DNA of 64,000 nucleotides from contig NZ_VHLH01000021.1 of NCBI RefSeq assembly GCF_006516965.1, forward strand, positions 1-64,000, read 5' to 3'. The notes beneath the pieces are model-generated. The model saw only the letters and a program-made list of their open reading frames with translations. It was not told the DNA's origin and made no database searches. This stretch comes from Pararhizobium mangrovi. Its GTDB lineage: Bacteria; Pseudomonadota; Alphaproteobacteria; Rhizobiales; Rhizobiaceae. Below are positions 1 through 8,468 of the stretch, piece by piece (the stretch's first letter is position 1; each line of letters opens with the position of its first letter). Both the position numbers and the translations under genes were made by a program.

Positions 1-45
1 ACTAGCACCAAAAGTCGGAAAAAGCAGCCAACCGCCAGAACCCAT
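1..45 (-). CDS. Possible 5' end of a leftward gene (partial)
   Basis: An ATG on the minus strand at 45 opens a frame reading MGSGGWLLFPTFGAS that runs off the left edge without a stop. It lies about 30 bases downstream of a near-consensus sigma-70 promoter pointing the same way. Only 15 residues are visible, so no family can be named; the short hydrophobic stretch is compatible with a membrane or signal segment but proves nothing. Confidence 0.3.
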   Translation of the reverse strand, partial: MGSGGWLLFPTFGAS

Positions 46-78
46 ATGGACCCCGGCGCCGCCGCCGTCGATGAACGC

Positions 79-108
79 TGTATAGGATGGACAAACCGAT
101 CCTGTCAA
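79..108 (-). promoter_or_regulatory. Sigma-70-type promoter, leftward
   Basis: On the minus strand a perfect TTGACA (103-108) is followed after 18 bases by TATACA (79-84). This is close to the housekeeping promoter consensus and would start transcription around 70, leading into the partial frame at 45. It is read from sequence only. Confidence 0.5.
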
Positions 109-294
109 CGAACCGTCATGAAGTTTTTCGAAAAATCTGCGAACCCGATCGCGTCGCCGGCGAAACGTCCCTTGAGGTCGGTGCCGGATCAGCGCGTGCA
201 CGTATCTGCTCCGAATGGTGCGCCGTCATGCCAGCGGGGATCGGCCGGCAGTATGGCCAACTCGCCAATCCGGCCCCATCTCATCTAGGATGAA

Positions 295-858
295 ATGGAT
301 CGATTCGCGGATCCCGGTTATCCGCGCTTCCTGAGACACGAACGAGATTTGACCGTGCCTGTTTCCCGGACCACCGCCCGATCGGCCTTCTTTCTCGCGC
401 GCCCGTTGCGTACGGCGCTCAACGGTGCGCAGGAAATCTTCGTCCTGCCGCCCCGTCTGCAGTTCGCGGCTTTATGCTGGCGACGCGCTGCACGTGAAGG
501 CACCTGCGAGATCTTGTTGATCACCAGCCGTGGCACCGGCCGCTGGGTCGTTCCGAAGGGATGGCCGATGAAGGGTGCCGAGGCTGCGGCGATCGCCGCG
601 ATGGAAGCCCATGAAGAAGCCGGCGTGCGCGGACGCGTCGAACAGGCGCCGCTCGGCACCTTCACGTACGCCAAGGAAATGCGTGGCGGCCTGAAGGTCG
701 GTTGCACGGTGCAGGTGCACGCGCTCGAAGTCGAAGGTCTCGACGAGGACTTTCGTGAAAGAGGGCAGCGCCGGCTTGCCTGGTTCTCGCCGGCCGAGGC
801 CGCCGAACGCGTCGACGAGCCGGGATTGAAGGCGATGCTCGGCGGTTTTCGCCGCTGA
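295..858 (+). CDS. NUDIX hydrolase
   Basis: A 187-residue NUDIX-fold protein, likely hydrolysing a nucleoside diphosphate linked to another moiety. The Nudix box is at about residues 88-112: KGWPMKG is followed by MEAHEEAGV, which keeps the metal-binding EExG core but has Met where the consensus Arg of REUxEE sits. The KGWPMKG form is typical of the short rhizobial relatives of diphosphoinositol polyphosphate phosphohydrolases. The start is supported by AGGA four bases upstream of ATG. It stands alone upstream of the phosphate transporter, with 160 bases between them. The substrate is not predictable. Confidence 0.85.
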   Translation: MDRFADPGYPRFLRHERDLTVPVSRTTARSAFFLARPLRTALNGAQEIFVLPPRLQFAALCWRRAAREGTCEILLITSRGTGRWVVPKGWPMKGAEAAAIAAMEAHEEAGVRGRVEQAPLGTFTYAKEMRGGLKVGCTVQVHALEVEGLDEDFRERGQRRLAWFSPAEAAERVDEPGLKAMLGGFRR

Positions 859-1018
859 TGCCGGACGAGGCGAAACCGCTTCAGGCTCGCCGAACTTGCA
901 CTGATCGATCATTCCCGCTATCCGCCCGCCGGGTTCGAGCATTGCCGCGACCCTTCGCGCACGGGAGAATCCGTGCCGCGCGGCCGTCCATGCCCGCCCC
1001 GCGAGGACCGTCGTCACA

Positions 1019-2527
1019 GTGAGCCAGTTTTCCTCCGAAACCCGCAAACCGACGCTCGACAAGGATCTCGACAAGTTCGCCTATGTCGAGGAAGCGACGA
1101 GTTTCGTCTCCCGTTCGCTGGTCGGACCGGGCATCGCGCTGATCTTCCTCTTCACCGTTGCCGTCTTCGTCGCCGTGATCTTCTCCGGGACGGACCGGAC
1201 GCTGCTCATCGCCACGGCCGCCGCGATCGGCGGCTACATGGCGCTGAACATCGGCGCCAACGACGTCGCCAACAATGTCGGCCCGGCAGTCGGCGCCAAC
1301 GCGCTTTCGATGGGCGGCGCGCTCGTCATGGCCGCGCTGTGCGAAAGCGCGGGCGCGCTTCTGGCCGGCGGCGACGTGGTCCAGACCATTTCCAATGGGA
1401 TCGTCGCACCGGCCTCGCTCGACGGAACGAGCATCTTCATTCAAGCGATGACCGCCGCGCTCGTTTCCTCCGCGCTCTGGGTCAACCTTGCGACCTATGT
1501 CGGCGCACCGGTCTCCACGACGCATTCCGTCGTCGGCGGGGTGCTCGGCGCAGGCGTCGCGGCGGCCGGGCTTTCGGCGGTCCATTGGGAGGTGGTGCTG
1601 GCGATCACTGCGAGCTGGATCGTCTCGCCGCTGATCGGCGGCGTCATCGCCGCAGCCTTCCTCGCCTTCATCAAGATCTTCATCATCTACCGCGACGACA
1701 AGATCGCCGCGGCGCGGCGATGGGTGCCGGTCCTGATCGCGGTGATGGCCGGCGCGTTTGCGAGCTACCTCGCCTACAAGGGTCTCGGCCACCTCTTCCA
1801 CCTCGGACCGGCCGACGCGACCGTTACCGGGCTCGTCGTTGGGCTCGCCGCTTGGCTGGTCTACAATCCGCTCATCCGCCGGCAGTCGCGCAACCTCGAA
1901 AACCGCAACCAGTCGCTGCGCAAGCTCTTCACCGTGCCGCTCGTCGTTTCCGCGGCCTTCCTTTCCTTCGCCCATGGCGCAAACGACGTCGCCAACGCCG
2001 TCGGCCCCCTGGCGGCGATCGTCGGCGCGGCCGAGGCCGGTTCCGTCGGTACGGCGATCACGATCCCGATCTGGGTCATGGTCGTCGGCGCCTTCGGCAT
2101 CTCGCTCGGGCTGACGCTCTTCGGCCCCCGGCTGATCCGCATGGTCGGTCGCCAGATCACCCGGCTCAATCCAATGCGCGCTTTCTGCGTGGCGCTCTCG
2201 GCGGCGTTGACGGTCATCGTCGCCTCCTGGCTCGGCCTGCCGGTCAGTTCCACGCACATCGCCCTCGGCGGCGTCTTCGGCGTCGGGCTCTTTCGCGAAT
2301 GGTACACCGCACGCTCGCCCCGTCGCATGGCGTATGTCCGGCGCAACGAGACACGCCGGGCGAAGGCCGCCCCCGGACCGCACGCCCGGGAAGAGCAGCG
2401 CCGGCGCAAGCTCGTGCGCCGCTCGCACTTCATGCGGATCGTCGCCGCATGGATCTTCACGGTGCCGGCTGCCGCCCTTCTCGCCGCGGGCGTCTTCTTC
2501 GCCCTCACCCCCTTCTTCGCCCTGTGA
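1019..2527 (+). CDS. pit: Inorganic phosphate transporter, PiT family
   Basis: A 502-residue inner-membrane phosphate permease. The two diagnostic PiT repeats are visible: [15 protein letters not shown] near residue 80 and [15 protein letters not shown] near residue 320, each in a run of hydrophobic helices. The family takes up phosphate as a metal-phosphate complex with protons or sodium. The start is a GTG at 1019, placing MSQFSSE at the N-terminus; the leading 40 residues are cytoplasmic and charged. A basic linker (about residues 435-475) separates the last helices. No DUF47 regulator (often paired with PiT) is adjacent. rsmE follows after 28 bases and may be co-transcribed. Confidence 0.92.
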   Translation: MSQFSSETRKPTLDKDLDKFAYVEEATSFVSRSLVGPGIALIFLFTVAVFVAVIFSGTDRTLLIATAAAIGGYMALNIGANDVANNVGPAVGANALSMGGALVMAALCESAGALLAGGDVVQTISNGIVAPASLDGTSIFIQAMTAALVSSALWVNLATYVGAPVSTTHSVVGGVLGAGVAAAGLSAVHWEVVLAITASWIVSPLIGGVIAAAFLAFIKIFIIYRDDKIAAARRWVPVLIAVMAGAFASYLAYKGLGHLFHLGPADATVTGLVVGLAAWLVYNPLIRRQSRNLENRNQSLRKLFTVPLVVSAAFLSFAHGANDVANAVGPLAAIVGAAEAGSVGTAITIPIWVMVVGAFGISLGLTLFGPRLIRMVGRQITRLNPMRAFCVALSAALTVIVASWLGLPVSSTHIALGGVFGVGLFREWYTARSPRRMAYVRRNETRRAKAAPGPHAREEQRRRKLVRRSHFMRIVAAWIFTVPAAALLAAGVFFALTPFFAL

Positions 2528-2555
2528 GCGATCTGCGAGATCCGGAATCTGCCTG

Positions 2556-3293
2556 ATGCGCGCGAATTTTCGAATGCATCGCCTGTTCGTCGAGGCGCGC
2601 CTTCATGCCGGCGGCGAAGTGACGGCCTCCAAGGAACAGGCGAACCATCTCGCAAACGTGCTTCGCCTTGCCGACCAGGCGGAAATTCTCGTCTTCAACG
2701 GTATCGACGGCGAATGGAAAGCCCGCCTTTCCTTCCCGACGAAGAAGCGGCTCGTCCTGACCATGACGGACCGGGCCCGGTCGCAGCCCCCCGCCCCCGA
2801 TCTCGTCTACTGCTTCGCGCCGCTGAAGGTCGGCCGGCTGGACTACATGGTCCAGAAGGCCGTGGAGATGGGTGCCGGCATCCTGCAGCCCGTCTTCACG
2901 CACCATACCCAGCTTCATCGCGTGAAGGTCGAGCGCCTGCAGGCGAACGCGGTCGAGGCGGCGCAGCAATGCGGCGTCCTCGCCGTGCCGGCCGTCCGCG
3001 AGCCGGTGAAGCTGAAGCCGCTGCTCGACGCATGGCCATCCGATCGGACGCTGATCTTCTGCGACGAGGGTGCCCGGACCCAAAATCCGCTCGATACCTT
3101 GAAACGGCTCGACGGGGCGCGATTTGCCCTTCTAGTCGGCCCCGAAGGGGGCTTTTCCGAAGAGGAGCGCACGCTCTTGTCCGCCCATGCCAACGTCATG
3201 CCGATCCCGCTCGGACCGCGCATCCTGCGTGCCGATACCGCTGCCGTCGCCGCAATGGCGGTATTGCAGGCGACGATCGGCGACTGGCATTGA
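2556..3293 (+). CDS. rsmE: 16S rRNA m3U1498 methyltransferase RsmE
   Basis: A 245-residue SPOUT-class methyltransferase that methylates N3 of U1498 in 16S rRNA. The N-terminal PUA-like part ([16 protein letters not shown]) and the C-terminal knot motifs [13 protein letters not shown] and [16 protein letters not shown] are all clear; the last forms the SAM-binding trefoil knot. I chose ATG 2556 because homologues in the order commonly begin MRANYRMQRLFV; ATG 2574 is the alternative. It lies just after the phosphate transporter and 164 bases before gshA, an order often seen in rhizobia (rsmE-gshA). Confidence 0.93.
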   Translation: MRANFRMHRLFVEARLHAGGEVTASKEQANHLANVLRLADQAEILVFNGIDGEWKARLSFPTKKRLVLTMTDRARSQPPAPDLVYCFAPLKVGRLDYMVQKAVEMGAGILQPVFTHHTQLHRVKVERLQANAVEAAQQCGVLAVPAVREPVKLKPLLDAWPSDRTLIFCDEGARTQNPLDTLKRLDGARFALLVGPEGGFSEEERTLLSAHANVMPIPLGPRILRADTAAVAAMAVLQATIGDWH

Positions 3294-3457
3294 TGCGGCC
3301 GGACGGGGCCGCCGGATGGCGAGGCCAGGCTGGAGCGGCAGACCGGGGGTGCTTGCACGTGACACGTCGTTCAACAGAATTCTTCTTGCACTCGCGGGCC
3401 GTTCGCGGCAGGCAGGACGCCTTTCGCCGCGCGCCGAAAAGGGGCGAGTAAGATCGC

Positions 3458-4831
3458 ATGGCCCGAGACACGACTGACGATACGCCGATCACGTCCACGC
3501 AGGAACTGATCGCCCACATCGCCGACGGCTGCAAGCCGCCGGAAGATTTCCGCATCGGCACCGAGCACGAGAAGTTCGTCTTCTTCACCGCCGACAACAC
3601 GCCGGTCCCCTACGAGGGAGAACGCTCCATCTCCGCGCTGTTGCGCGGCATGGAGTCGAGGCTCGGTTGGGAGCCGATCGTCGACGCGGGCAACATCATC
3701 GGCCTTGTCGAGCCGACGGGACAGGGCGCGATCTCGCTGGAACCGGGCGGCCAGTTCGAGCTTTCGGGCGCGCCGCTCGAAACGATCCACCAGACCTGTC
3801 GCGAATCGAACGCCCATCTGGCGCAGGTGCGCGAGATCGCCGAGCCGATGGGCATCGGCTTCCTCGGCCTCGGCGGATCGCCGACCTGGACGCGCGCCGA
3901 GATGCCGCGCATGCCGAAATCGCGCTACGACATCATGACGAACTACATGCCCAAGGTCGGCACCAAGGGCATCGACATGATGTACCGGACATGCACGATC
4001 CAGACCAATCTGGACTTTTCCAGCGAAGCGGACATGCGCCGGAAGATGCAGGTGGCGCTCAAGCTGCAACCGGTCGCCACCGCTCTTTTCGCCAATTCGC
4101 CCTTCACCGAAGGCGAGCCGAACGGCTTTCTCTCGTGGCGCGGCGACATCTGGCGCGACGTCGACAATCGGCGCAGCGGCCTCCTGCCGTTCGCCTTCGA
4201 AGCCGATTTCGGGTTTTCGGACTATGTCGAATGGGCGCTCGACGTGCCGATGTACTTCATCCTGCGCGAAGGCGAATACCGCGATTGCACCGACGTGACG
4301 TTCCGCCAGTTCATGGATGGCGCGCTCGAAGGCGATGTCCCGGACGCCCGGCCCACCATGGGCGACTGGACGAACCATCTTTCGACGCTGTTCCCCGACG
4401 TTCGCCTCAAGCGCTTCCTCGAGATGCGCGGGGCCGATGGCGGGCCGTGGCGCAATATCTGCGCGCTGCCGGCGTTCTGGGTCGGGTTGCTTTACGACGA
4501 AGGCGCGCTCGGCGCCGCCGAAACCCTGACGGAGCGCTGGCGTTACGCCGACGTCGAGACGCTGCGCAATGCCGTTCCCAAACAGGGGCTCGACGCGACG
4601 ATCGACGGGAGAACCCTCCACAAAATCGTACGAGACGTGCTCGAGATCTCGCGGGGCGGCCTCGTCGCGCGCGAACGCCTCAATGCGGAAGGGTTCGACG
4701 AATCGCATTTCCTTGCGCCGCTCGAAGAAATCGCCGCCAGGGGCCAGACCTACGCCGGAAGCATGCTCGCACTCTATGAAGGGCGCTGGAACCACTCGGT
4801 CGAGCCCGTCTATTCGGAATTCGCGTACTGA
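3458..4831 (+). CDS. gshA: Glutamate-cysteine ligase
   Basis: A 457-residue cytoplasmic ligase catalysing the ATP-dependent first step of glutathione synthesis. It belongs to the plant/alphaproteobacterial GCS class (GCS2 fold), not the E. coli class: FRIGTEHEKFVF near residue 30, LEPGGQFELSGAP near residue 90, and the TCTIQTNLDFSSEADMRRK segment near residue 175 are typical. Length matches that class. It has its own 164-base upstream gap after rsmE and is followed by two strong hairpins (4984-5008, 5035-5075), so it probably ends its own transcript. Confidence 0.95.
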   Translation: MARDTTDDTPITSTQELIAHIADGCKPPEDFRIGTEHEKFVFFTADNTPVPYEGERSISALLRGMESRLGWEPIVDAGNIIGLVEPTGQGAISLEPGGQFELSGAPLETIHQTCRESNAHLAQVREIAEPMGIGFLGLGGSPTWTRAEMPRMPKSRYDIMTNYMPKVGTKGIDMMYRTCTIQTNLDFSSEADMRRKMQVALKLQPVATALFANSPFTEGEPNGFLSWRGDIWRDVDNRRSGLLPFAFEADFGFSDYVEWALDVPMYFILREGEYRDCTDVTFRQFMDGALEGDVPDARPTMGDWTNHLSTLFPDVRLKRFLEMRGADGGPWRNICALPAFWVGLLYDEGALGAAETLTERWRYADVETLRNAVPKQGLDATIDGRTLHKIVRDVLEISRGGLVARERLNAEGFDESHFLAPLEEIAARGQTYAGSMLALYEGRWNHSVEPVYSEFAY

Positions 4832-4983
4832 AGGTCTGAAACCCGCGATGTGCGGCTGTCGGCGCCGGATGTAATCGTCCGAATGCGTCGGGAAGGACAA
4901 GGTCTCGCGATGGCTTGTCGCGAACCTTCCGAGGTCGGGATTGGCCACCCGGAAACCGTACGCGAGCATTTCCGCTTCATCGA

Positions 4984-5008
4984 GATCACCCCGTCGAACC
5001 GGGTGATC
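4984..5008. other. 8-bp perfect inverted repeat downstream of gshA
   Basis: GATCACCC at 4984-4991 pairs with GGGTGATC at 5001-5008 around a 9-base loop. It has no T-tract, so it may be an RNA-stability hairpin or a weak terminator. It sits in the 324-base gap 4832-5155, where I see no gene. Confidence 0.5.
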
Positions 5009-5034
5009 GTTCGGCAATGTACGGCAAAAGAGAC

Positions 5035-5075
5035 AAGACACGCGGGATCCCGGTAGAGGGGATCGCGCGTGTCTT
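5035..5075. terminator. Long hairpin between convergent gshA and secreted-protein gene
   Basis: AAGACACGCG (5035-5044) pairs with CGCGTGTCTT (5066-5075), and inside it GATCCC pairs with GGGATC, giving a nearly uninterrupted stem around GGTAGA. Flanking A and T bases make it usable from both strands, as expected between two convergent genes. Calling it a terminator is inference from structure and position. Confidence 0.65.
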
Positions 5076-5155
5076 CATGCTCTGCTGCGATCGCTGTTCG
5101 ATCGGCTTCGATCGCAGGATCGTCGTGCGCTTTTTCGGACCGAACCGGGAATACG

Positions 5156-5467
5156 CTAGTTGGAGTTGCCGCTCGAGGAGCCGCCGTTCGACGTTCCGCC
5201 GCTATTGCCACCCGAGGAAGTGCCGCCGGTATTGCCGGTGCTCGCACCGCCGTTTGTATCGCCGCCGCTTTCACCGCTCGACGCATTGTTGGAGCTGTTG
5301 CCCTTGGACGCTTCGCCGCCATTGCTGTTGCACAGCGTGCTGTTCGCGTCGCAGTTCTGGGCATCCGAACCGGTCGTATTCTGCTGCGTATTGCTTTGGG
5401 CATAAGCGCCAGCGCACGAGCCGGCGAGCAGAGAAGCCGCAAAGGCTGCCTTCATGATGGTACGCAT
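5156..5467 (-). CDS. Small secreted Asn/Gly/Ser-rich protein
   Basis: A 103-residue protein of unknown function. MRTIMKAAFAASLLAGSCAGAYAQS is a clear Sec signal peptide with cleavage after AYA. The mature part is low complexity: it begins with Gln, Asn, Asp and two Cys (DAQNCDANSTLCNSN), then becomes almost pure Gly, Ser, Asn and Thr in loose repeats of GGxSxGN type. The two cysteines 9 residues apart could form a disulfide. I chose the second in-frame ATG (5467) because GGAG lies 6 bases upstream; ATG 5479 would add MENN. It is probably periplasmic or secreted. Confidence 0.7.
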   Translation of the reverse strand: MRTIMKAAFAASLLAGSCAGAYAQSNTQQNTTGSDAQNCDANSTLCNSNGGEASKGNSSNNASSGESGGDTNGGASTGNTGGTSSGGNSGGTSNGGSSSGNSN

Positions 5468-5634
5468 GTTATTCTCCACGATCCTTGGGAATTTCCGGAG
5501 CTGACCGACGTAAACAGTTCAGAAACTGCAAAAGTTCCGATGTCGGCACGATCAACTCTTTACCACGAAGGAAACGTATCTTTATTTTCAAGTCATCGTG
5601 ATACGAGGACTTGATGCCCTGCGGATCTCGTCTT

Positions 5635-6675
5635 TTATACGATGCGACAAGCCCGTAGCAGTTTAAGAAGTCGCGGCAGGGACGGGTGCCGATTCATCGC
5701 ACAGTAAGTCGGCCTGCGTTTGCCGCCATAGCTTTCCTTGTGGCGGGCGAGCGATCGGCTCGGATAGATCCACCGGTTCGTCAGCCCGTTGGTATAGACG
5801 AACCGGAAGGCCCGACGCGTCAGCCAGTCATGGGTGAATTCGCGATCCTCGATCTTGTGGAAGGGCATGATGCCGAGGTGGAATTCGAGCGCCCCCTCCT
5901 CGGAGAACCGTTCGATCGCGCGGCGGACCATCAGATAGGCCGAAAGCGGGTCTGCCTCGGGCAGCCAGCGCCGCGTCGCCGACAGATAGCCGAGAACCCG
6001 GCCGTCGCGATAGATCGGGTCGAAGAAGGCGAAGGCGATCGGCTGGTCATGATCGTCGAGGACGAAGAACTTGCGCACGCCCGGTTCGTCTTCGAGGACG
6101 ACGGGACGCACGAGGAAGCCGAGCTCGTGACGCGCCGTCGTACGCGTTTCCCGCCAGGCCCGCGAGATCGCTTCGACGCGAACGGGATCGATGTCGTCGA
6201 GACGGGCTTCGACGACGCGCTGGCCGGCCCGTTCGGCGCGGTTGACCGCCGTGCGGAAGCTTCTGCGTTTCGTGCCCGCGAAGCTGTAGCCGGACATGTC
6301 GATCACGCTTTCGACGCCGAGCGCGTTCACGGTAAAGCCGCGCGCGACGAGCAGTTCGGCCATCGCGCGGGAAATCTGCCAGAACGTGACGTCCCCACAG
6401 TGCGCGACGAAGGCGTCGACGAGTTCGCCCCATCGCTCGCGCGGGGCAAGCGGATCGGCGAGCACGAAGGCGGTCCGCCCGACCATGCGGTAGGCGAGGA
6501 TGCCGTCACGGTCGCCGAAATACGAAAGTCCCGGCTGGCAGGCGACGGAGAAGGCGAGCGCGAAATCGCCATGGGCGCGCAGAAGCGCCAGCCTTTCGTC
6601 GAGCGATACGCCGGCTTCGGTTCCGGGCTCGCGCTTTTGACCAAGAAAGAAGAGACGGGTGTCCATGGCGCCCAT
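5635..6675 (-). CDS. DUF2156 protein (MprF C-terminal-like acyltransferase)
   Basis: A 346-residue soluble protein matching the C-terminal, GNAT-like half of phosphatidylglycerol lysyltransferase MprF, but without MprF's membrane flippase half. Signs of the family are GLSYFGDRDGILAYRMVGRTAFVLADPL near residue 50, the basic FAGTKRRSFRTAVNRAERAG near residue 133, and the C-terminal HKESYGGKRRPTYCA. Members may transfer aminoacyl groups from tRNA to lipids or other acceptors, but free-standing ones are mostly uncharacterised. Start ATG 6675 has no obvious ribosome site; ATG 6666 is an equal alternative. It is monocistronic. Confidence 0.75.
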   Translation of the reverse strand: MGAMDTRLFFLGQKREPGTEAGVSLDERLALLRAHGDFALAFSVACQPGLSYFGDRDGILAYRMVGRTAFVLADPLAPRERWGELVDAFVAHCGDVTFWQISRAMAELLVARGFTVNALGVESVIDMSGYSFAGTKRRSFRTAVNRAERAGQRVVEARLDDIDPVRVEAISRAWRETRTTARHELGFLVRPVVLEDEPGVRKFFVLDDHDQPIAFAFFDPIYRDGRVLGYLSATRRWLPEADPLSAYLMVRRAIERFSEEGALEFHLGIMPFHKIEDREFTHDWLTRRAFRFVYTNGLTNRWIYPSRSLARHKESYGGKRRPTYCAMNRHPSLPRLLKLLRACRIV

Positions 6676-6862
6676 GCATCGGAGCGTACAATTCTGAAAG
6701 CGCGTGCCGTTGCCCGTCCGCCGCGTCGCACGAAAGGACGGGCCATGCCGGCGCGCGGTGCCGATCTACGCCCCGCGCGCGGGGAGCACAAGCCTTTCGC
6801 CCGCGAGCAAACAGCACGGAGCAAAGCCGGTAGCGAACGAAGGGCTTGTCGGGAATCGAAAG

Positions 6863-6895
6863 GCCCGGCAGTCGTTGTAAAACGAACTGCCGGGC
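6863..6895 (-). terminator. Rho-independent terminator after the DUF1127 gene
   Basis: GCCCGGCAGT pairs with ACTGCCGGGC, extended by CGTT/AACG with one bulged A, and is followed on the minus strand by CTTTCG. It is 78 bases past the stop of the leftward DUF1127 gene. The rest of the gap 6676-6972 shows no gene. Confidence 0.6.
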
Positions 6896-6972
6896 AGGTG
6901 GACGAGCGTGAGCGCCGCCCGTCGGGAACCCCTTCGGCGCCCGCTACCCGAACGGTGCGGACGCGGCATTCT

Positions 6973-7251
6973 TCAGGCTCGGCGAATGCGCACGCGCCGC
7001 CGGCGTGCAGCCTCGACGAGATGATCGGAAGGGTCGCCGAGCGGCCCCATGGCGAGCGCGGCCCTCAGATCGTCGCGCCTGAGGCCGATATCGGCGAGTT
7101 CGTGGTCATCGAACGTTTCGAGCCGGCGCACGGACCGTCGGTTTCGCCGGGCACGCAGGATCGATGCGACGTCCGAACGCAGCGAACGCCAGCCTTCGCT
7201 CGCGCGCAGAAATACGGAAAGGGTCGATGAATGCCTGCCGAAAACGCTCAT
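6973..7251 (-). CDS. DUF1127 protein
   Basis: A 92-residue basic protein ending in a DUF1127 domain: LETFDDHELADIGLRRDDL at about residues 45-63 is the family signature. Longer DUF1127 proteins of this kind occur singly or in multiple copies in Hyphomicrobiales; in some they affect RNA turnover and phosphate or carbon metabolism. I start it at ATG 7251 (MSVFGRHSS), which has AGGT eight bases upstream. It is divergent from the LysR gene at 7392, so that regulator may control it, which is inference from position. Confidence 0.75.
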   Translation of the reverse strand: MSVFGRHSSTLSVFLRASEGWRSLRSDVASILRARRNRRSVRRLETFDDHELADIGLRRDDLRAALAMGPLGDPSDHLVEAARRRRVRIRRA

Positions 7252-7391
7252 GGGTCTACCTCGCCTCGACGAAACTGCGGTGTATCCCTGCGGTCGGAAA
7301 CCGCACACCTGCTTCGTGGCCCATGAATGCCCGTTCGCCATTGATCGGTCCAACGAATGTTTCTAATATCGGCCATCAAACAGAATGATGG

Positions 7392-8342
7392 ATGAAACCG
7401 ATGTCCGCGCCGCTCGATCTCGACCAGCTTCGAACCTTCATCGCCATCATCGAGTGCGGCAGCTTTACCCGTGCGGCCGAAGAGGTCGGGCGCACGCAGT
7501 CGGCCGTCTCCATGCAGATGCGGCGGCTGGAGGAACGCATCGCCCGTCCGCTTTTCACGAAGAACGGGCGCGGCAATCGGCTGACCGAGGACGGCGAACG
7601 ACTTCTCGACCATGCACGCAAGCTGATCCGGCTCAGCAACGAGACGATCGCCGCCTTCGATGCGGAAAGCCTGACGGGCATGGTGCGCATCGGTGTGCCG
7701 GACGACTATGCCGAGCGCTACATGCCGGACATCATCGCCCGCTTCGCCAAGACCAACCCGCATGTCGAGCTCTTCATCGTATGCGAATCGTCGCGGGACC
7801 TCGCCGCCAGGATCGAGCGCAACGAGCTCGACATCGCCGTCGTGACCCATAATCCGCGCAGCCGTCCCTCTTCCCGCGTGATCCGCACCGAACCGCTCTA
7901 CTGGGTCGGCTCGCTCAACCACCACGCCCACGAGGAGACGCCGGTTTCGCTCGCCGTCGGCCGGCACGACTGCACCTGGCGCCGCCTCGCCTGCTCGGCG
8001 CTCGATTCGGTCGGCCGCGCCTATCGGATCCCCTTCACGAGCTGGTCGTCCACGGTCGTCGCCTCCGCCGTGCTCGCGGGGCTCGCCGTCTCGCTGCTTC
8101 CCGAATCGGCGCTTCGCCCCGGCATGCGGGTGCTTTCCGCCGCGGACGGATTTCCGTCGCTCGCGCCCGTCCAGATCGGCATGATGCGCCGGCCGGGCGC
8201 CCCTGCGGAGCTGATCGACGCACTCGGCGAACACATCGTCGCAAGCCTCGACGACCTCGCCGATCCGCGCCTTTCTAGCGAGCCCGGCACACTGCAGCGC
8301 GCCTCCCGGTCGCGCGCGGGACACCTGCCGGCGACCTGGTAG
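7392..8342 (+). CDS. LysR family transcriptional regulator
   Basis: A 316-residue LysR regulator. The N-terminal winged helix is clear at residues 8-66 (LDLDQLRTFIAIIECGSFTRAAEEVGRTQSAVSMQMRRLEE, given here in part), followed by a periplasmic-binding-protein-like effector domain (VRIGVPDDYAERYMPDI). ATG 7401 (MSAPLDLDQ) is an alternative start. It is divergent from the DUF1127 gene, with about 140 bases between them; LysR proteins usually regulate the divergent gene and themselves. The effector is unknown. Confidence 0.85.
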   Translation: MKPMSAPLDLDQLRTFIAIIECGSFTRAAEEVGRTQSAVSMQMRRLEERIARPLFTKNGRGNRLTEDGERLLDHARKLIRLSNETIAAFDAESLTGMVRIGVPDDYAERYMPDIIARFAKTNPHVELFIVCESSRDLAARIERNELDIAVVTHNPRSRPSSRVIRTEPLYWVGSLNHHAHEETPVSLAVGRHDCTWRRLACSALDSVGRAYRIPFTSWSSTVVASAVLAGLAVSLLPESALRPGMRVLSAADGFPSLAPVQIGMMRRPGAPAELIDALGEHIVASLDDLADPRLSSEPGTLQRASRSRAGHLPATW

Positions 8343-8468
8343 GGCGGCGGCGTGAAACCTGCCGGTCGGCCGGGCGTTTGCCCTTCGCCGCCGCGCCGCG
8401 GGCCTTTACCGGAAACCGCCGGTCGAGCGTCGCCGTCGCGGTGAAACGCTCGAACCCGGAGACGACGG

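Noticed and set aside
881-2428. 515-codon open frame antisense to the phosphate transporter
   Set aside because: It is an Arg/Asp/Gly-rich, repetitive frame of the kind produced opposite real genes in high-GC DNA, and the PiT motifs lie on the plus strand.
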